From Bacillota bacterium (GTDB lineage: Bacteria; Bacillota; Sulfobacillia; JAJYWN01; JAJZPE01), in the NCBI GenBank assembly GCA_036504675.1, contig DASXUT010000159.1, positions 1 through 47,487 of the forward strand: DNA of 47,487 bases. Direction: 5' to 3'. Shown in pieces: positions 33,175 through 41,591 of the stretch. Every line of letters begins with the position of its first letter. The stretch's first letter is position 1. Below the pieces are notes generated by a model. It saw only the letters and a program-made list of their open reading frames with translations, searched no databases and was not told where the DNA came from. A program made the translations under genes and the position numbers.

Positions 33175-34275
33175 ATGTCCCGGGTGATGGTCATTGACGT
33201 CGACCCCGGCCGCCTGGAGGCCGACCTGCGGGCGGCCGTCGAGAAGATCTTCGACCGTTTCCAGGTCCGGCTGGCCGGCAAGAAGGTCCTCGTTAAACCG
33301 AACATCCTGGCCGGGCTGCCCCCGGAGATGGGGGTGACGACCAACCCGGCGGTGGTCGGGGCCATCGTCGACGCCTGCCTGGCCCAGGGGGCCGAGGTCA
33401 GCGTGGGCGACAACCCCGGCGGGGTCGATCGCAACTCCCAGAGCACGGCCCGGGCGTGCGGCATCTATCAGGCTTCGCGGGGCCACTTCAAGAGCCTCTC
33501 TGAGCGGGTGGTCGAGGTCCCGACCAAGTCGCGTTTCGTCCCCTCCTTCCCTATCAGCAAGGCCGTTCTGGACGCCGACTACCTGATCAACGTCCCCTGC
33601 TTCAAGACCCACACCCTGACGACCATCACCGGAGCGGTCAAGAACTGCTTCGGCTGGATCGCCGGCGGCTACAAGGCCAGGCTCCACCTGGCCGCGCCCA
33701 GCCGCAACCGATTCCAAGAGCTGTTGATGGATATCTACCAGATAAGGGTGCCGGACCTCAACATCGTGGACGGCCTGCTGGCCATGGAGGGCAACGGCCC
33801 GACCCACGGCCAGGTCAGGCCGCTTGGCAAGCTGCTGGCTTCCGACGACGCGGTGGCCCTCGACGCGACGATGTGCCGGATGATCGGGGTCGACCCGGCC
33901 GGACTGAAGCTCTTCCAGATCGCCGCCGACCGCGGCCTGGGTCGCTGGGCCGAGAGTGACGTCGAGGTCGAGGGGAGCTTCGCGGTCATCCCCGACTTCA
34001 AGAAGCCGACCGATTTCTCCGTCAGCCCGACCGAACAGGTCTCCCTGCTCCAGGACATCGGGACGACGGTCCCCGCGGTCAAGGAGGAGTCCTGCGCCCT
34101 GTGCGGGGACTGCGAGACCAACTGCCCGGCCAAGGCGATCACGATGAATCCGTATCCGGTCGTCGACCCGCGGAAGTGCATCGCCTGCTTCTGTTGCGCC
34201 GAGCTGTGCGTCGAGGGGGCCATGGAGGTGCCCTCCGGCCGGCTGCCGGAGAAGTTCGACCAGATGTTCCGCTAA
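33175..34275 (+). CDS. DUF362 protein with C-terminal ferredoxin domain
   Basis: 366 residues; AAGGAGGGG lies 5 bases before the ATG. The DUF362 domain (about 1-285) contains VLVKPNILAGLPPEMGVTTNP, VGDNPGG and NVPCFKTHTLTTITGAVKN. The ferredoxin part (about 300-355) has CALCGDCETNCPAKAI and CIACFCCAELCVEGAM, room for two [4Fe-4S] clusters. DUF362-ferredoxin proteins are common in anaerobes and usually lie near radical or reductase systems. Being first in this cluster, it may pass low-potential electrons to the activator ATPase downstream (inference). Confidence 0.88.
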   Translation: MSRVMVIDVDPGRLEADLRAAVEKIFDRFQVRLAGKKVLVKPNILAGLPPEMGVTTNPAVVGAIVDACLAQGAEVSVGDNPGGVDRNSQSTARACGIYQASRGHFKSLSERVVEVPTKSRFVPSFPISKAVLDADYLINVPCFKTHTLTTITGAVKNCFGWIAGGYKARLHLAAPSRNRFQELLMDIYQIRVPDLNIVDGLLAMEGNGPTHGQVRPLGKLLASDDAVALDATMCRMIGVDPAGLKLFQIAADRGLGRWAESDVEVEGSFAVIPDFKKPTDFSVSPTEQVSLLQDIGTTVPAVKEESCALCGDCETNCPAKAITMNPYPVVDPRKCIACFCCAELCVEGAMEVPSGRLPEKFDQMFR

Positions 34276-34302
34276 AATAGACCGGGAGGGAGGTCACCGG
34301 AC

Positions 34303-35532
34303 GTGGCCGCCATCGCTGAACAGGTTGCGGTGTTTCGCGGGGTCTGGGACGGTCGTCGGGCCTACCTGGCCGACACCGACCGCTTCAAGACGGCCGGCTA
34401 TCGGGGGACGGTCGGCTACTTCTGCACCTACACCCCTGAGGAGCTGATCCTGGCCGCGGGCTTCCACCCGGTGCGGATCCTGGCCGAGCCGGGCCCGGCG
34501 GGACCAGTAGACGGTTATATACAGAGTTTCGCCTGCTCCTTCGCCCGGTCTTGCCTCGACCGGGCCCTCCGCGGCGAATACGAAGACCTTGAAGGGGTGG
34601 TCTTCACGGCCACCTGCGACTCCCTGCGCAACGTGGCCGAGGCCTGGCGGCGTTACGTGCCGCAGGGCTTCTTCCATTTCATGAACTTCCCGGCCCGCCT
34701 GGACGCCCCGGGGGTGGAGGCCTTCGCCGCCACGGAGCTGGCCGGGCTGGCCGCGGCCCTGGGAGGCGACCACGGGATCGAAGCCGCCAGGCTGCCCGAG
34801 TCGGCCGCCCTGATGGCCGAGATCCGTTCGCTGCTGGCCCAACTCTGGGAATACCGGGCGACCTGGCCACGACCGCCCCTGAGCGGGACCGACAGCCTGG
34901 CCGTCTTCCTGGCCGGGCTGGTCATGGAGCGGCGTGACTACCGCGACCACCTGGCCCGGCTGGTCCGGACCATCGAGGAGCCGGGCCGGGAGGGGGTCCC
35001 CGAGACCAAGCCCGCCCCAATCCGTCTGGCCGTGAGCGGCGGTGTCATCGAGGACCCACGGACTCTCGAGCTGATCGAAATGACCGGCGCGACGCTCGTG
35101 GCCGATGACCTCTGCACGGGCACCCGCGACTTCACCTTCGGCGACCGGCCCGGCGGAACCGCCTCAGGCAGCGGCGCCGTCGCCCAGCCGACCCCGACGA
35201 CCATCCCGCAACTAGCCCACCACTACCTCTCGAAGATCCCCTGCCCGACCAAGCATCCCATCGACCGACGGGCGGCCCACCTCCTCGACGTGGTCCGCCG
35301 CAGCCGGGCGGCGGGGGTCGTCTTCCTGCTTCAAAAGTTCTGTGAGACCCACGCCTTCGATCAGCCCTATCTGGCCTCGCTCCTCAGCGCCCAGGGCCTG
35401 CCCGCCCTGGTCCTCGAGATTGAACAGGGCGGCCTGGTCGAGGGGCAAGCGGCCACCCGTCTGGGGGCTTTCCTGGAGATGATCGCCGGCCGGCGCGAGG
35501 TCGCCGCCGGCTCGGGGGGTGCCGAGGGATGA
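34303..35532 (+). CDS. 2-hydroxyacyl-CoA dehydratase / benzoyl-CoA reductase family subunit (first)
   Basis: Member of the HgdB/BcrB-C family (409 residues); GTG start with GGGAGGGAGG upstream. Cysteines at the places expected for a [4Fe-4S] (or double-cubane) cluster: GYFCTYTPEELILAAGFHPVR near residue 46, SFACSFARSC near 80, FTATCDSLRNV near 105 and LLQKFCETHAFDQPYL near 348. The family removes water from (R)-2-hydroxyacyl-CoA or reduces aromatic or other hard substrates by single-electron chemistry. Its stop overlaps the next start by ATGA, so subunits are made together. Confidence 0.87.
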   Translation: MAAIAEQVAVFRGVWDGRRAYLADTDRFKTAGYRGTVGYFCTYTPEELILAAGFHPVRILAEPGPAGPVDGYIQSFACSFARSCLDRALRGEYEDLEGVVFTATCDSLRNVAEAWRRYVPQGFFHFMNFPARLDAPGVEAFAATELAGLAAALGGDHGIEAARLPESAALMAEIRSLLAQLWEYRATWPRPPLSGTDSLAVFLAGLVMERRDYRDHLARLVRTIEEPGREGVPETKPAPIRLAVSGGVIEDPRTLELIEMTGATLVADDLCTGTRDFTFGDRPGGTASGSGAVAQPTPTTIPQLAHHYLSKIPCPTKHPIDRRAAHLLDVVRRSRAAGVVFLLQKFCETHAFDQPYLASLLSAQGLPALVLEIEQGGLVEGQAATRLGAFLEMIAGRREVAAGSGGAEG

Positions 35533-36848
35533 CTAAGCTTGATGGCGCTGACGGCGTGGCGAAGGCGGCCGGCCGACTGAAGGCCGACGCCGAACTGAAG
35601 AAGCTGATGGCCCGCTACTACCAAGGGGTCTTCTGGGCCAAGCGGGTCCGCCGGCCGATCGCCTGGATCACCAGTGGCACCCCGGTCGAGCCGCTCTACG
35701 CGATGGGCATCGTCCCCGTCTACCCCGAGAACTACGGGGCCATCCTCGGCTCGCGCAAGGTCGCCGCAGAGTTCTGCGAGATCGCCGAAGGGGCCGGCTA
35801 CTCCCACGACCTCTGCTCCTATGCCCGTGGCAGCATCGGCTCGATGATGGCCGACCGCGGGCCGCTGGGCGGCCGGGGCCTCCCCGCCCCGGACCTCCTC
35901 ATCAGCACCAAGAACATCTGCAACGTCGTGGTCAAGTGGTGGGAGGTGATCGCCCGCCACTATGGCAAACCGCTATTCGTCCTGGACGTCCCCTACGTCG
36001 CCGAGGAGCCGGCCACTCCCCACCAGTTGGCCTACGTCCGCGGCCAGCTGGAGGAGATGATCGCCTTCCTCGAGCGGCACACTCACCGCCGGTTGTCGAT
36101 GTCCCGTCTGGTCCCGGTGCTCAAACGGTCGACCGAGACGGTCGCCCTGTGGGAGCGGGTCCAGGCCTGTCGCCGGGCCAGCCCTAGCCCGGCCAGCGCC
36201 CTCGACATGTTCACCAACATGTTCCCCATCGTCACCCTCCGGGGTACCGAGGACGCCGTCCGCTACTATCGCATGTTGGCGGAGGAACTCGACGAGCGGG
36301 TCCGGCGGCACGAGGGCCCGGTCCCCGACGAGCGCTTCCGACTGGTCTGGGACAACATCGCCATCTGGCACAACTTCCGGCTGGTTAAGTACTTCCATGA
36401 GCGCGGCGCGGTCTTCGTCGGGGAGACCTACACCAACGCCTGGGGGGCCTACGAGTTCTCGCCCGAGGACTACCGCGACCCGCTGGCGGCAATGGCCCGC
36501 CAGTACTCGTCGGTCCTCCTCAACGTGGGGCCGGCGGTCCGCCTGGCCCGGCTGGTCAAGATGTGCCGCGACTACCGGGCCGACGGCGTCGTCTTCCACT
36601 CCAACCGGAGCTGCAAGACATACTCGCTGAGCCAGTACATCCTGGCCCGGGGGATTCAGGAGCAGCTTGGCCGGCCGACCCTGTTCATCGAGGCCGACAT
36701 GACCGACCCGCGGGCTTACGCCGATGCGGCGGTCAAGACGCGCGTCGACGCCTACCTGGAGATCCTCGACGGGCGCCGGGCCGACGACGCCGGCGGGGTA
36801 GCGGGGACAGGCGCGGGCCGCGCGAGCGCCGCCGGGGGCACCGTCTGA
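35529..36848 (+). CDS. 2-hydroxyacyl-CoA dehydratase / benzoyl-CoA reductase family subunit (second)
   Basis: 439 residues. Family blocks are RRPIAWITSGTPVEPLYAMGIVPVYPENYGA, GYSHDLCSYARGSIG, STKNICNVVVKWWEVIA and FHSNRSCKTYSLSQY, giving three conserved cysteines for a cluster. It differs clearly from the first subunit, so a heterodimer is expected, as in HgdAB, FldBC or BcrBC, rather than the homodimeric double-cubane protein. It is coupled on both sides (ATGA and TGATG overlaps). The C-terminal ~20 residues are Gly/Ala-rich and probably disordered. Confidence 0.87.
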   Translation: MTKLDGADGVAKAAGRLKADAELKKLMARYYQGVFWAKRVRRPIAWITSGTPVEPLYAMGIVPVYPENYGAILGSRKVAAEFCEIAEGAGYSHDLCSYARGSIGSMMADRGPLGGRGLPAPDLLISTKNICNVVVKWWEVIARHYGKPLFVLDVPYVAEEPATPHQLAYVRGQLEEMIAFLERHTHRRLSMSRLVPVLKRSTETVALWERVQACRRASPSPASALDMFTNMFPIVTLRGTEDAVRYYRMLAEELDERVRRHEGPVPDERFRLVWDNIAIWHNFRLVKYFHERGAVFVGETYTNAWGAYEFSPEDYRDPLAAMARQYSSVLLNVGPAVRLARLVKMCRDYRADGVVFHSNRSCKTYSLSQYILARGIQEQLGRPTLFIEADMTDPRAYADAAVKTRVDAYLEILDGRRADDAGGVAGTGAGRASAAGGTV

Positions 36849-37639
36849 TGCTCGGCCTGGGGGTCGACATCGGGTCGATGACCACCAAGGCGGCCGCCGT
36901 CGACGGCGACCGCCTGTTGGCCTCGGTCATCCTGCCCACCGGGAGCCGTCCGGCCGAAGCCGCCAGGCAGGCCTACGAAGGGGTGATCGGCCGGCTGGGA
37001 GCGGAGCCCACCGCCCCCACCGCCGGGTCCCCCCCGCCGACGGTGGCCACCGGCTACGGTCGGGTGACGGCCCCCTTCCCCGCCCTGGCCGTCACTGAGA
37101 TCACCTGCCACGCCGTGGGCGCCCATTGGTACTTCCCCGGCGTCGGGCTGGTCATCGACATCGGCGGTCAGGATTCGAAGACCATCCGGGTCGGCCCGGG
37201 CGGCGCCGTCCTCGACTTCGCCATGAATGACAAGTGCGCCGCCGGCACCGGGCGCTTCCTCGAGGTCATGGCCAGGGCCCTCGACGTCGAACTGGACCAG
37301 CTGGCCGACTACGCCGCCAGGGCCCGGACGCCGACCCAGATCTCCAACCTCTGCACGGTCTTCGCCGAGTCCGAAGTGATCTCGCACCTGTCCCGGGGCG
37401 TCCCCAAGGAGGAGATCATCGCCGGGCTGCACAAGGCCATCGCCAACCGGGTCTACGGGCTGGTCGTCAGGGTCGGGGCCAAGCCCGAGCATGTTTTCAC
37501 CGGCGGCGTCGCCCGCAATCAGGGCGTCGCTCGCGAGTTGCAGGCTCTGCTCGGCGGCCCGCTGGCCATCCCGCCCGATCCGCAGATCGTCGGCGCCGTC
37601 GGCGCGGCGGTCATCGCCGCCAAGCGAGCGAAGGCTTGA
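36848..37639 (+). CDS. ATP-dependent activator of the dehydratase/reductase (HgdC type)
   Basis: Homodimeric ASKHA-fold ATPase that uses ATP hydrolysis to push one electron into the partner enzyme. ATG at 36848 overlaps the previous stop (TGATG). LGVDIGSMTTKAAAVDG is the phosphate-binding motif; VIDIGGQDSK is the second one. The bridging-cluster cysteines are in FAMNDKCAAGTGRFLE (about residue 128) and SNLCTVFAESEV (about 167). FTGGVARNQGVARELQ is the adenosine motif. The length (263 residues) is normal. With the two preceding genes it makes a complete activator/enzyme set. Confidence 0.93.
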   Translation: MLGLGVDIGSMTTKAAAVDGDRLLASVILPTGSRPAEAARQAYEGVIGRLGAEPTAPTAGSPPPTVATGYGRVTAPFPALAVTEITCHAVGAHWYFPGVGLVIDIGGQDSKTIRVGPGGAVLDFAMNDKCAAGTGRFLEVMARALDVELDQLADYAARARTPTQISNLCTVFAESEVISHLSRGVPKEEIIAGLHKAIANRVYGLVVRVGAKPEHVFTGGVARNQGVARELQALLGGPLAIPPDPQIVGAVGAAVIAAKRAKA

Positions 37640-37769
37640 CGGTCGTCAAGGACTCCTCGGCGTTCGACCCTCCTTCGTCGCTCTTGCCACTTCCTCAAGT
37701 ATCTGATATCTTTAACTGAAAGAGGGCGACCTGACCCAGTCAACAGGGCAAAACCCCGAGGTGAACCGG

Positions 37770-39521
37770 ATGACCTTGACGCGATGGGTTGAAAGCGCCT
37801 TCAGCCGCCGGCCTCCGGCGGCTTATCGTCATCTTTCAGGTCCCGCTGAAAAAACGGGCTTGGCGCCTTCTGCGGTTTCGGCACCTTCGGCGGCTTCCGC
37901 GCCGCCGGCGCCGGCGGCCATCGGACGAGGCCTGCCGACCGGCAGCCGCGTCATCGTCGTCGGCGGCGGCATCGCCGGGAGCGGCTTCGCCCGGCAGCTG
38001 GCCCGGTTGTCCAAGGAGGCCGGGCGTCCCGTTCACGTCACCCTGCTCAGCAGCACCGCCTGCAACTACTGCGGCGGCCTCCTGACCCGCGTTTCCCGCG
38101 GGACCCTCGAGGGCCTTCTCGACTACCCCATCCACGACGAGCTAATCCTGGGCCAGGTCGATGAGGCCGTCTATGTGACCCCGGCCGGCGAGGTCCCGGT
38201 CCCCATCGGCTTCCCCATCTTCTCCATCCTCCGCACCGACAAGTTCGGCTACCCGGGCTTCGACGACACCTTCCGGGAGGAACTGGTCTCGGCTCGCGCC
38301 CACGGCCCCGCCGGGGCCACGGGCTGCTCGGCCTGTCCGTTGGTCCCCCCCGGCGATTCGCCCTCCACCTGCCCCGCGGCCTGCCCCTCCCATGGCTGCA
38401 CGGGCTGCCCGATCGCCGACCCGACCGCGGCCACGACGGTGTCCGCCGACCCGCTCAGCCAGATCGAGCTGATCGAGCCGGCGGTCATCACCAAGGTCGA
38501 GCGACCCAGCGAGACGACCGGAGAGGAAGCCCCCTCGACGGCCGGCCCCACCCGCCCCTGGCGGGTCTTTTACCACAGCTACGAGCAGAGCCTCGGGTTC
38601 ATCCCCCACCACGTCGACGGCGACGTCCTCGTCCTGGCCACCGGGCTGAGGAGCCTCAACAGCAAGCTCCTCAAGGAATTCTCCCGCGAGTACGGGTACG
38701 TCCCCCCGCCGCTGATGGACGCCAGCGTCACCGAGATCGACTCGACGGCGGCCACCTATGACCGCCTGGAAGGGCGGATGCTGATCCTCGACAACGTCAT
38801 TCCCGGGCTCCTGGCGGCCATCATCCCCAAGCGCCCCGGCTGGCTGACCATGACCTCGCTGGGCCGCGTCCTCACTCGCGAGGACATCGACCACATCTTC
38901 GCCCATCCGTCGGTCCGGCGTTACCTCGAGCTGCCCGAACCCACCGAACATCTCCGGTGCCACGCCATCTGCCCGGCGATGGTCTACACCGGCCCGGCGG
39001 CAGACTTCTACGGTGACGGCTGGCTCTGCATCGGCGACCTGACCGGACACGGCCGGGTGCTCAAGGACGGCTATTTCGGGGCCCTCTACGGCGCCCACCT
39101 GGCCGCCGTGACCCTGGTCGAACGCGGAGCCGGCCGCGACGTCCTGGCCCGCTACTTTGACCGACCGCTGCGGCCTTTTGTGGCCGACAACCGGGTCGGG
39201 ATGTTCCTCTTCCACCTCGATCAACGGCTGATGCGGACCGGCTGGTTCCCACGGCTGCTCACGACGGCGGCCGAAAAAGAAGGCCCGCCCGAGACCTACG
39301 GTGGTCCCGTGCGGGCGGCTATCAGGGGTCTGGCCACGGGCGAGATCTCCTACCGCTGGATGCTCGCCTTCTTCGCGGCCGGACTTATCCGCTTCCTCGT
39401 TATTTGGCCCTTCCGGGCCCTGGCCCGACTGTTCGCGGGCCGCGGGGCGGCTCGAGGCATAAGCCGCGGGGCGGATCGTGGGCTGGGCCGCGGCCGGTCG
39501 CCGACCCCGCCTTCGGCCTAG
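37770..39521 (+). CDS. FAD-dependent oxidoreductase with a Cys-rich insertion
   Basis: ATG at 37770 (GAGGTGA just upstream); about 583 residues. The FAD motif is VIVVGGGIAGSGFARQLA (about residue 65), and a second flavoprotein signature is WLCIGDLTGHGRVLKDGYFGALYGAHLAA (about 430-455), as in geranylgeranyl-reductase-like and FixC-like enzymes. Unusual: residues about 185-215 contain eight cysteines (CSAC, CPAACPSHGCTGC and flanks), which could hold an Fe-S cluster or zinc, and CNYCGG lies near 97. The C-terminus has a hydrophobic span (FFAAGLIRFLVIWPF) then an Arg/Gly-rich tail, so it may sit at the membrane. It follows the activator gene by 130 bases. Confidence 0.8.
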   Translation: MTLTRWVESAFSRRPPAAYRHLSGPAEKTGLAPSAVSAPSAASAPPAPAAIGRGLPTGSRVIVVGGGIAGSGFARQLARLSKEAGRPVHVTLLSSTACNYCGGLLTRVSRGTLEGLLDYPIHDELILGQVDEAVYVTPAGEVPVPIGFPIFSILRTDKFGYPGFDDTFREELVSARAHGPAGATGCSACPLVPPGDSPSTCPAACPSHGCTGCPIADPTAATTVSADPLSQIELIEPAVITKVERPSETTGEEAPSTAGPTRPWRVFYHSYEQSLGFIPHHVDGDVLVLATGLRSLNSKLLKEFSREYGYVPPPLMDASVTEIDSTAATYDRLEGRMLILDNVIPGLLAAIIPKRPGWLTMTSLGRVLTREDIDHIFAHPSVRRYLELPEPTEHLRCHAICPAMVYTGPAADFYGDGWLCIGDLTGHGRVLKDGYFGALYGAHLAAVTLVERGAGRDVLARYFDRPLRPFVADNRVGMFLFHLDQRLMRTGWFPRLLTTAAEKEGPPETYGGPVRAAIRGLATGEISYRWMLAFFAAGLIRFLVIWPFRALARLFAGRGAARGISRGADRGLGRGRSPTPPSA

Positions 39522-39540
39522 AAGAGAGGGTCCCGCGGGC

Positions 39541-41010
39541 CTAGAAGTAAAGGTCGCGCGTGCCTTCCTCGATCTGCTTGAGGCGCTCCTCGGTCCGCTG
39601 CCTGGTCAGCGGGTTCTTGATCTCGCCGAGGTGCCGCCGGATGGTCTCCTCGCCGACCCGGCGGGTCTCGGGCGAGGCGTAGTCGAGGAGGTATTCCTTG
39701 AAGGTCAGGATGGCGTTGGGCTGGCAGACGTTCTGGATCTGGCCGCTCTTGGCCAGGGGCATGAACCGGTCGCCGGTCCGACCCTTGCGGTAGCAGGCCG
39801 TGCAGTAGCTGGGCAGATATCCGCCGGCGCAGAGGTTCTGCAAGATCTCGTCCGGACTGCGGTGGTCCTCCACCGTGAACTGAGGCGAACCTTCCTCGGC
39901 CGCCCCTCCGGCGGTCTTTTCGTGTTCTTGCCTATAGGCCCCGACGCCGGTGCACGACCCGGCGCTGATCTGGGAGATCCCGAGGCCGATCGCCTCGTCA
40001 CGGAAGCCCGGCTTCTCGCGGGTCGAAAGGATCATCCCGGTGTAAGGGACGGCCAGCCGGATGATGGCGACCACCTTGCGGAAATCGTCGTCGGAGACCA
40101 GGTGGGGGTAGTCCTCGAGGGACATCCCGGTGGCCGGGCGCAGGCGCGGCATGGAGATGGTGTGCGGGCCGACGCCGAAGGTCTGGTCGAGGTGGCGGGC
40201 GTGGAGGATGACCGCCATGACCTCGAACTTGTAGTCGTAGAGCCCGAAGAGTGGCCCGATGCCGACGTCGTCGATGCCCGCCGAGAGGGCCCGGTCCATC
40301 GCCCCGAGGTGGTACTCGTAACTGGCCTTGGGCCCGGCGGGATGCATGTACTCGTAGGTCGGCCGGTGGTAGGTCTCCTGGAAGAGGATATAGGTGCCGA
40401 TCTTGGCCGCCTTCAGGCGACGGTAATCTTCGGGGGTGGTCGCCGCGACGTTCACGTTGACCCGGCGAATGCTGCCGCGCTCGAACCTGACTGAGTAGAT
40501 CGTCTCGAGGACTTCGAGGACGTAGTCCAGCGGGCAGTTCTTCGGGTCCTCGCCGGTCTCGAGGGCCAATCGCTTGTGGCCCATGGACTCGAGGACGCGG
40601 ACCTCCTCCCTGACCTCATCCATGGTCAGGCGGCGCCGGGGGATCTTGTTCTCCCGATGGTAGCCGCAGTATCGGCAGTTGTTGACGCAGAAGTTGCTCA
40701 CGTAGAGCGGGGCGAAGAGGACGATCCGCTTGCCGTAGATCTTCTCCTTGATCTCCCTGGCCGCGGCGAAGATCTCCTGGAGCAGGTCCGGGTCCTCCAC
40801 CTGCAGGAGCCGGGCGACCTCGGAAGGCTCGAGGCCTTCGGCCCGGCGGGCCTTGGCGACGATCTCCCTGACGGCCCCCCGGTCGACGCGGGAAGCCTTC
40901 TCCAGTTCCTCCTCGACGTACCGGTGGTCGATGAAGTCGGCCCGGGACTGCCCGGGGGCGATGATCGACGGACCTCCCGACTTCGACAGCGGCTCGCTCA
41001 ACGAGACCAT
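39541..41010 (-). CDS. hydG: [FeFe]-hydrogenase maturase HydG (tyrosine lyase)
   Basis: Radical-SAM enzyme that cleaves tyrosine to p-cresol, CO and cyanide for the hydrogenase H-cluster. 489 residues. The radical-SAM site CVNNCRYCG (CX3CX2C, about residue 107) is followed by LALETGEDP and VNVNVAATTPEDYR. The auxiliary-cluster motif CTACYRKGRTGDRF..NVC (CX2CX22C, about 402-428) is specific for HydG against ThiH. It is encoded 14 bases after the TM1266-type gene; hydE, hydF and a hydrogenase are not in the window. It converges with the flavoprotein gene across 20 bases. Confidence 0.96.
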   Translation of the reverse strand: MVSLSEPLSKSGGPSIIAPGQSRADFIDHRYVEEELEKASRVDRGAVREIVAKARRAEGLEPSEVARLLQVEDPDLLQEIFAAAREIKEKIYGKRIVLFAPLYVSNFCVNNCRYCGYHRENKIPRRRLTMDEVREEVRVLESMGHKRLALETGEDPKNCPLDYVLEVLETIYSVRFERGSIRRVNVNVAATTPEDYRRLKAAKIGTYILFQETYHRPTYEYMHPAGPKASYEYHLGAMDRALSAGIDDVGIGPLFGLYDYKFEVMAVILHARHLDQTFGVGPHTISMPRLRPATGMSLEDYPHLVSDDDFRKVVAIIRLAVPYTGMILSTREKPGFRDEAIGLGISQISAGSCTGVGAYRQEHEKTAGGAAEEGSPQFTVEDHRSPDEILQNLCAGGYLPSYCTACYRKGRTGDRFMPLAKSGQIQNVCQPNAILTFKEYLLDYASPETRRVGEETIRRHLGEIKNPLTRQRTEERLKQIEEGTRDLYF

Positions 41011-41024
41011 CTCCTCTGTGGTTG

Positions 41025-41276
41025 TTAGCGGGACGGTGTGACCGCCGACTTGACCATGACCCCGGCGACGTTGCCGAGCTTGCCGGACATCGCCCCAATC
41101 TCGTCCGTGGTCCCGTCGACGATCAAAGCGATGACCGAAAGCCCCTTCTCGCGGTAGGGGATGCCCATTCGACCGACGATGACCTCGGCGTGCTCACCCA
41201 GGATCTCGTTGACTCGGCGGGCGGCTTTCTCCCGGTCGGTGATGACGACGCCGACCACCCCGATGCGCCGATCCAT
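41025..41276 (-). CDS. TM1266-type iron-only hydrogenase system regulator
   Basis: 83-residue ACT/NikR-like protein. ATG at 41276 follows GAAGGAGGG. The sequence RIGVVGVVITDREKAARRVNEILGEH, GRMGIPYREKGLSVIALIVDGTTDEIGAMSGKLG and VKSAVTP is characteristic of the putative hydrogenase-system regulators found beside hydE/hydG. Its ligand is unproven; the name comes from gene context. It is the first gene of a two-gene unit with hydG, behind an unusually long leader. Confidence 0.92.
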   Translation of the reverse strand: MDRRIGVVGVVITDREKAARRVNEILGEHAEVIVGRMGIPYREKGLSVIALIVDGTTDEIGAMSGKLGNVAGVMVKSAVTPSR

Positions 41277-41300
41277 CCCGTGACCCTCCTTCAAGGATTT

Positions 41301-41339
41301 CGGAAAAATCAAAGGCCTGTCGCGAACGCGCGACAGGCC
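41301..41339 (-). terminator. Terminator inside the leader of TM1266-hydG
   Basis: 11-bp perfect stem, 4-base loop, then TTTGATTTTTCC on the - strand. Its place between promoter and first gene is what suggests attenuation; it could also stop readthrough from the MFS gene. Confidence 0.8.
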
Positions 41340-41525
41340 CGGGCCGGCATGGCTGACGGAACAAACGGCGCCGGTCCCTTGCCCTCAGGCGTTCGCCCTC
41401 GACTCGGGTACGGTCCTCGATTTGGCCCCTCCGGGAAGGCGACGATGCCGCCCGCCCGTCAGGACCCTATTCTGCACCCGTGAAAGCCTTCTAGCCGCGG
41501 CGATTGTGCAGGCTTTCACGATTCC
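41301..41525 (-). ncRNA. Candidate structured leader RNA of TM1266-hydG (attenuator or unknown riboswitch)
   Basis: A promoter at 41532-41560 would start a transcript near 41525. It ends at a strong terminator, GGCCTGTCGCG / CGCGACAGGCC (41314-41324, 41329-41339), with TTTGATTTTT on the - strand, 25 bases before the TM1266 start. Between them lies a perfect 11-bp stem CGTGAAAGCCT / AGGCTTTCACG (41510-41520, 41479-41489). Its loop base run TGCAC can pair with GTGCA just downstream (pseudoknot), and GGTCCT / AGGACC close a further multi-stem region. No known riboswitch core is recognised. Alternatively it is an independent small RNA. Confidence 0.5.
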
Positions 41526-41531
41526 AAATAC

Positions 41532-41560
41532 ATTATAATCCGGCGGCTCACGAAAGTAAA
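41532..41560 (-). promoter_or_regulatory. Promoter reading toward TM1266-hydG
   Basis: On the - strand TTTACT, 17 bases, TATAAT (perfect -10). The -35 and spacer overlap a hairpin, CCGGCGG / CCGCCGG (41540-41546, 41561-41567), that may end the MFS transcript. Confidence 0.65.
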
Positions 41561-41591
41561 CCGCCGGAGTGGCCAAATCATCGATTGCCCT

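Noticed and set aside
35529..36848. Homodimeric double-cubane cluster protein as the identity of the second subunit
   Set aside because: Two different family members are encoded side by side with overlapping ends, which fits a heterodimer better.
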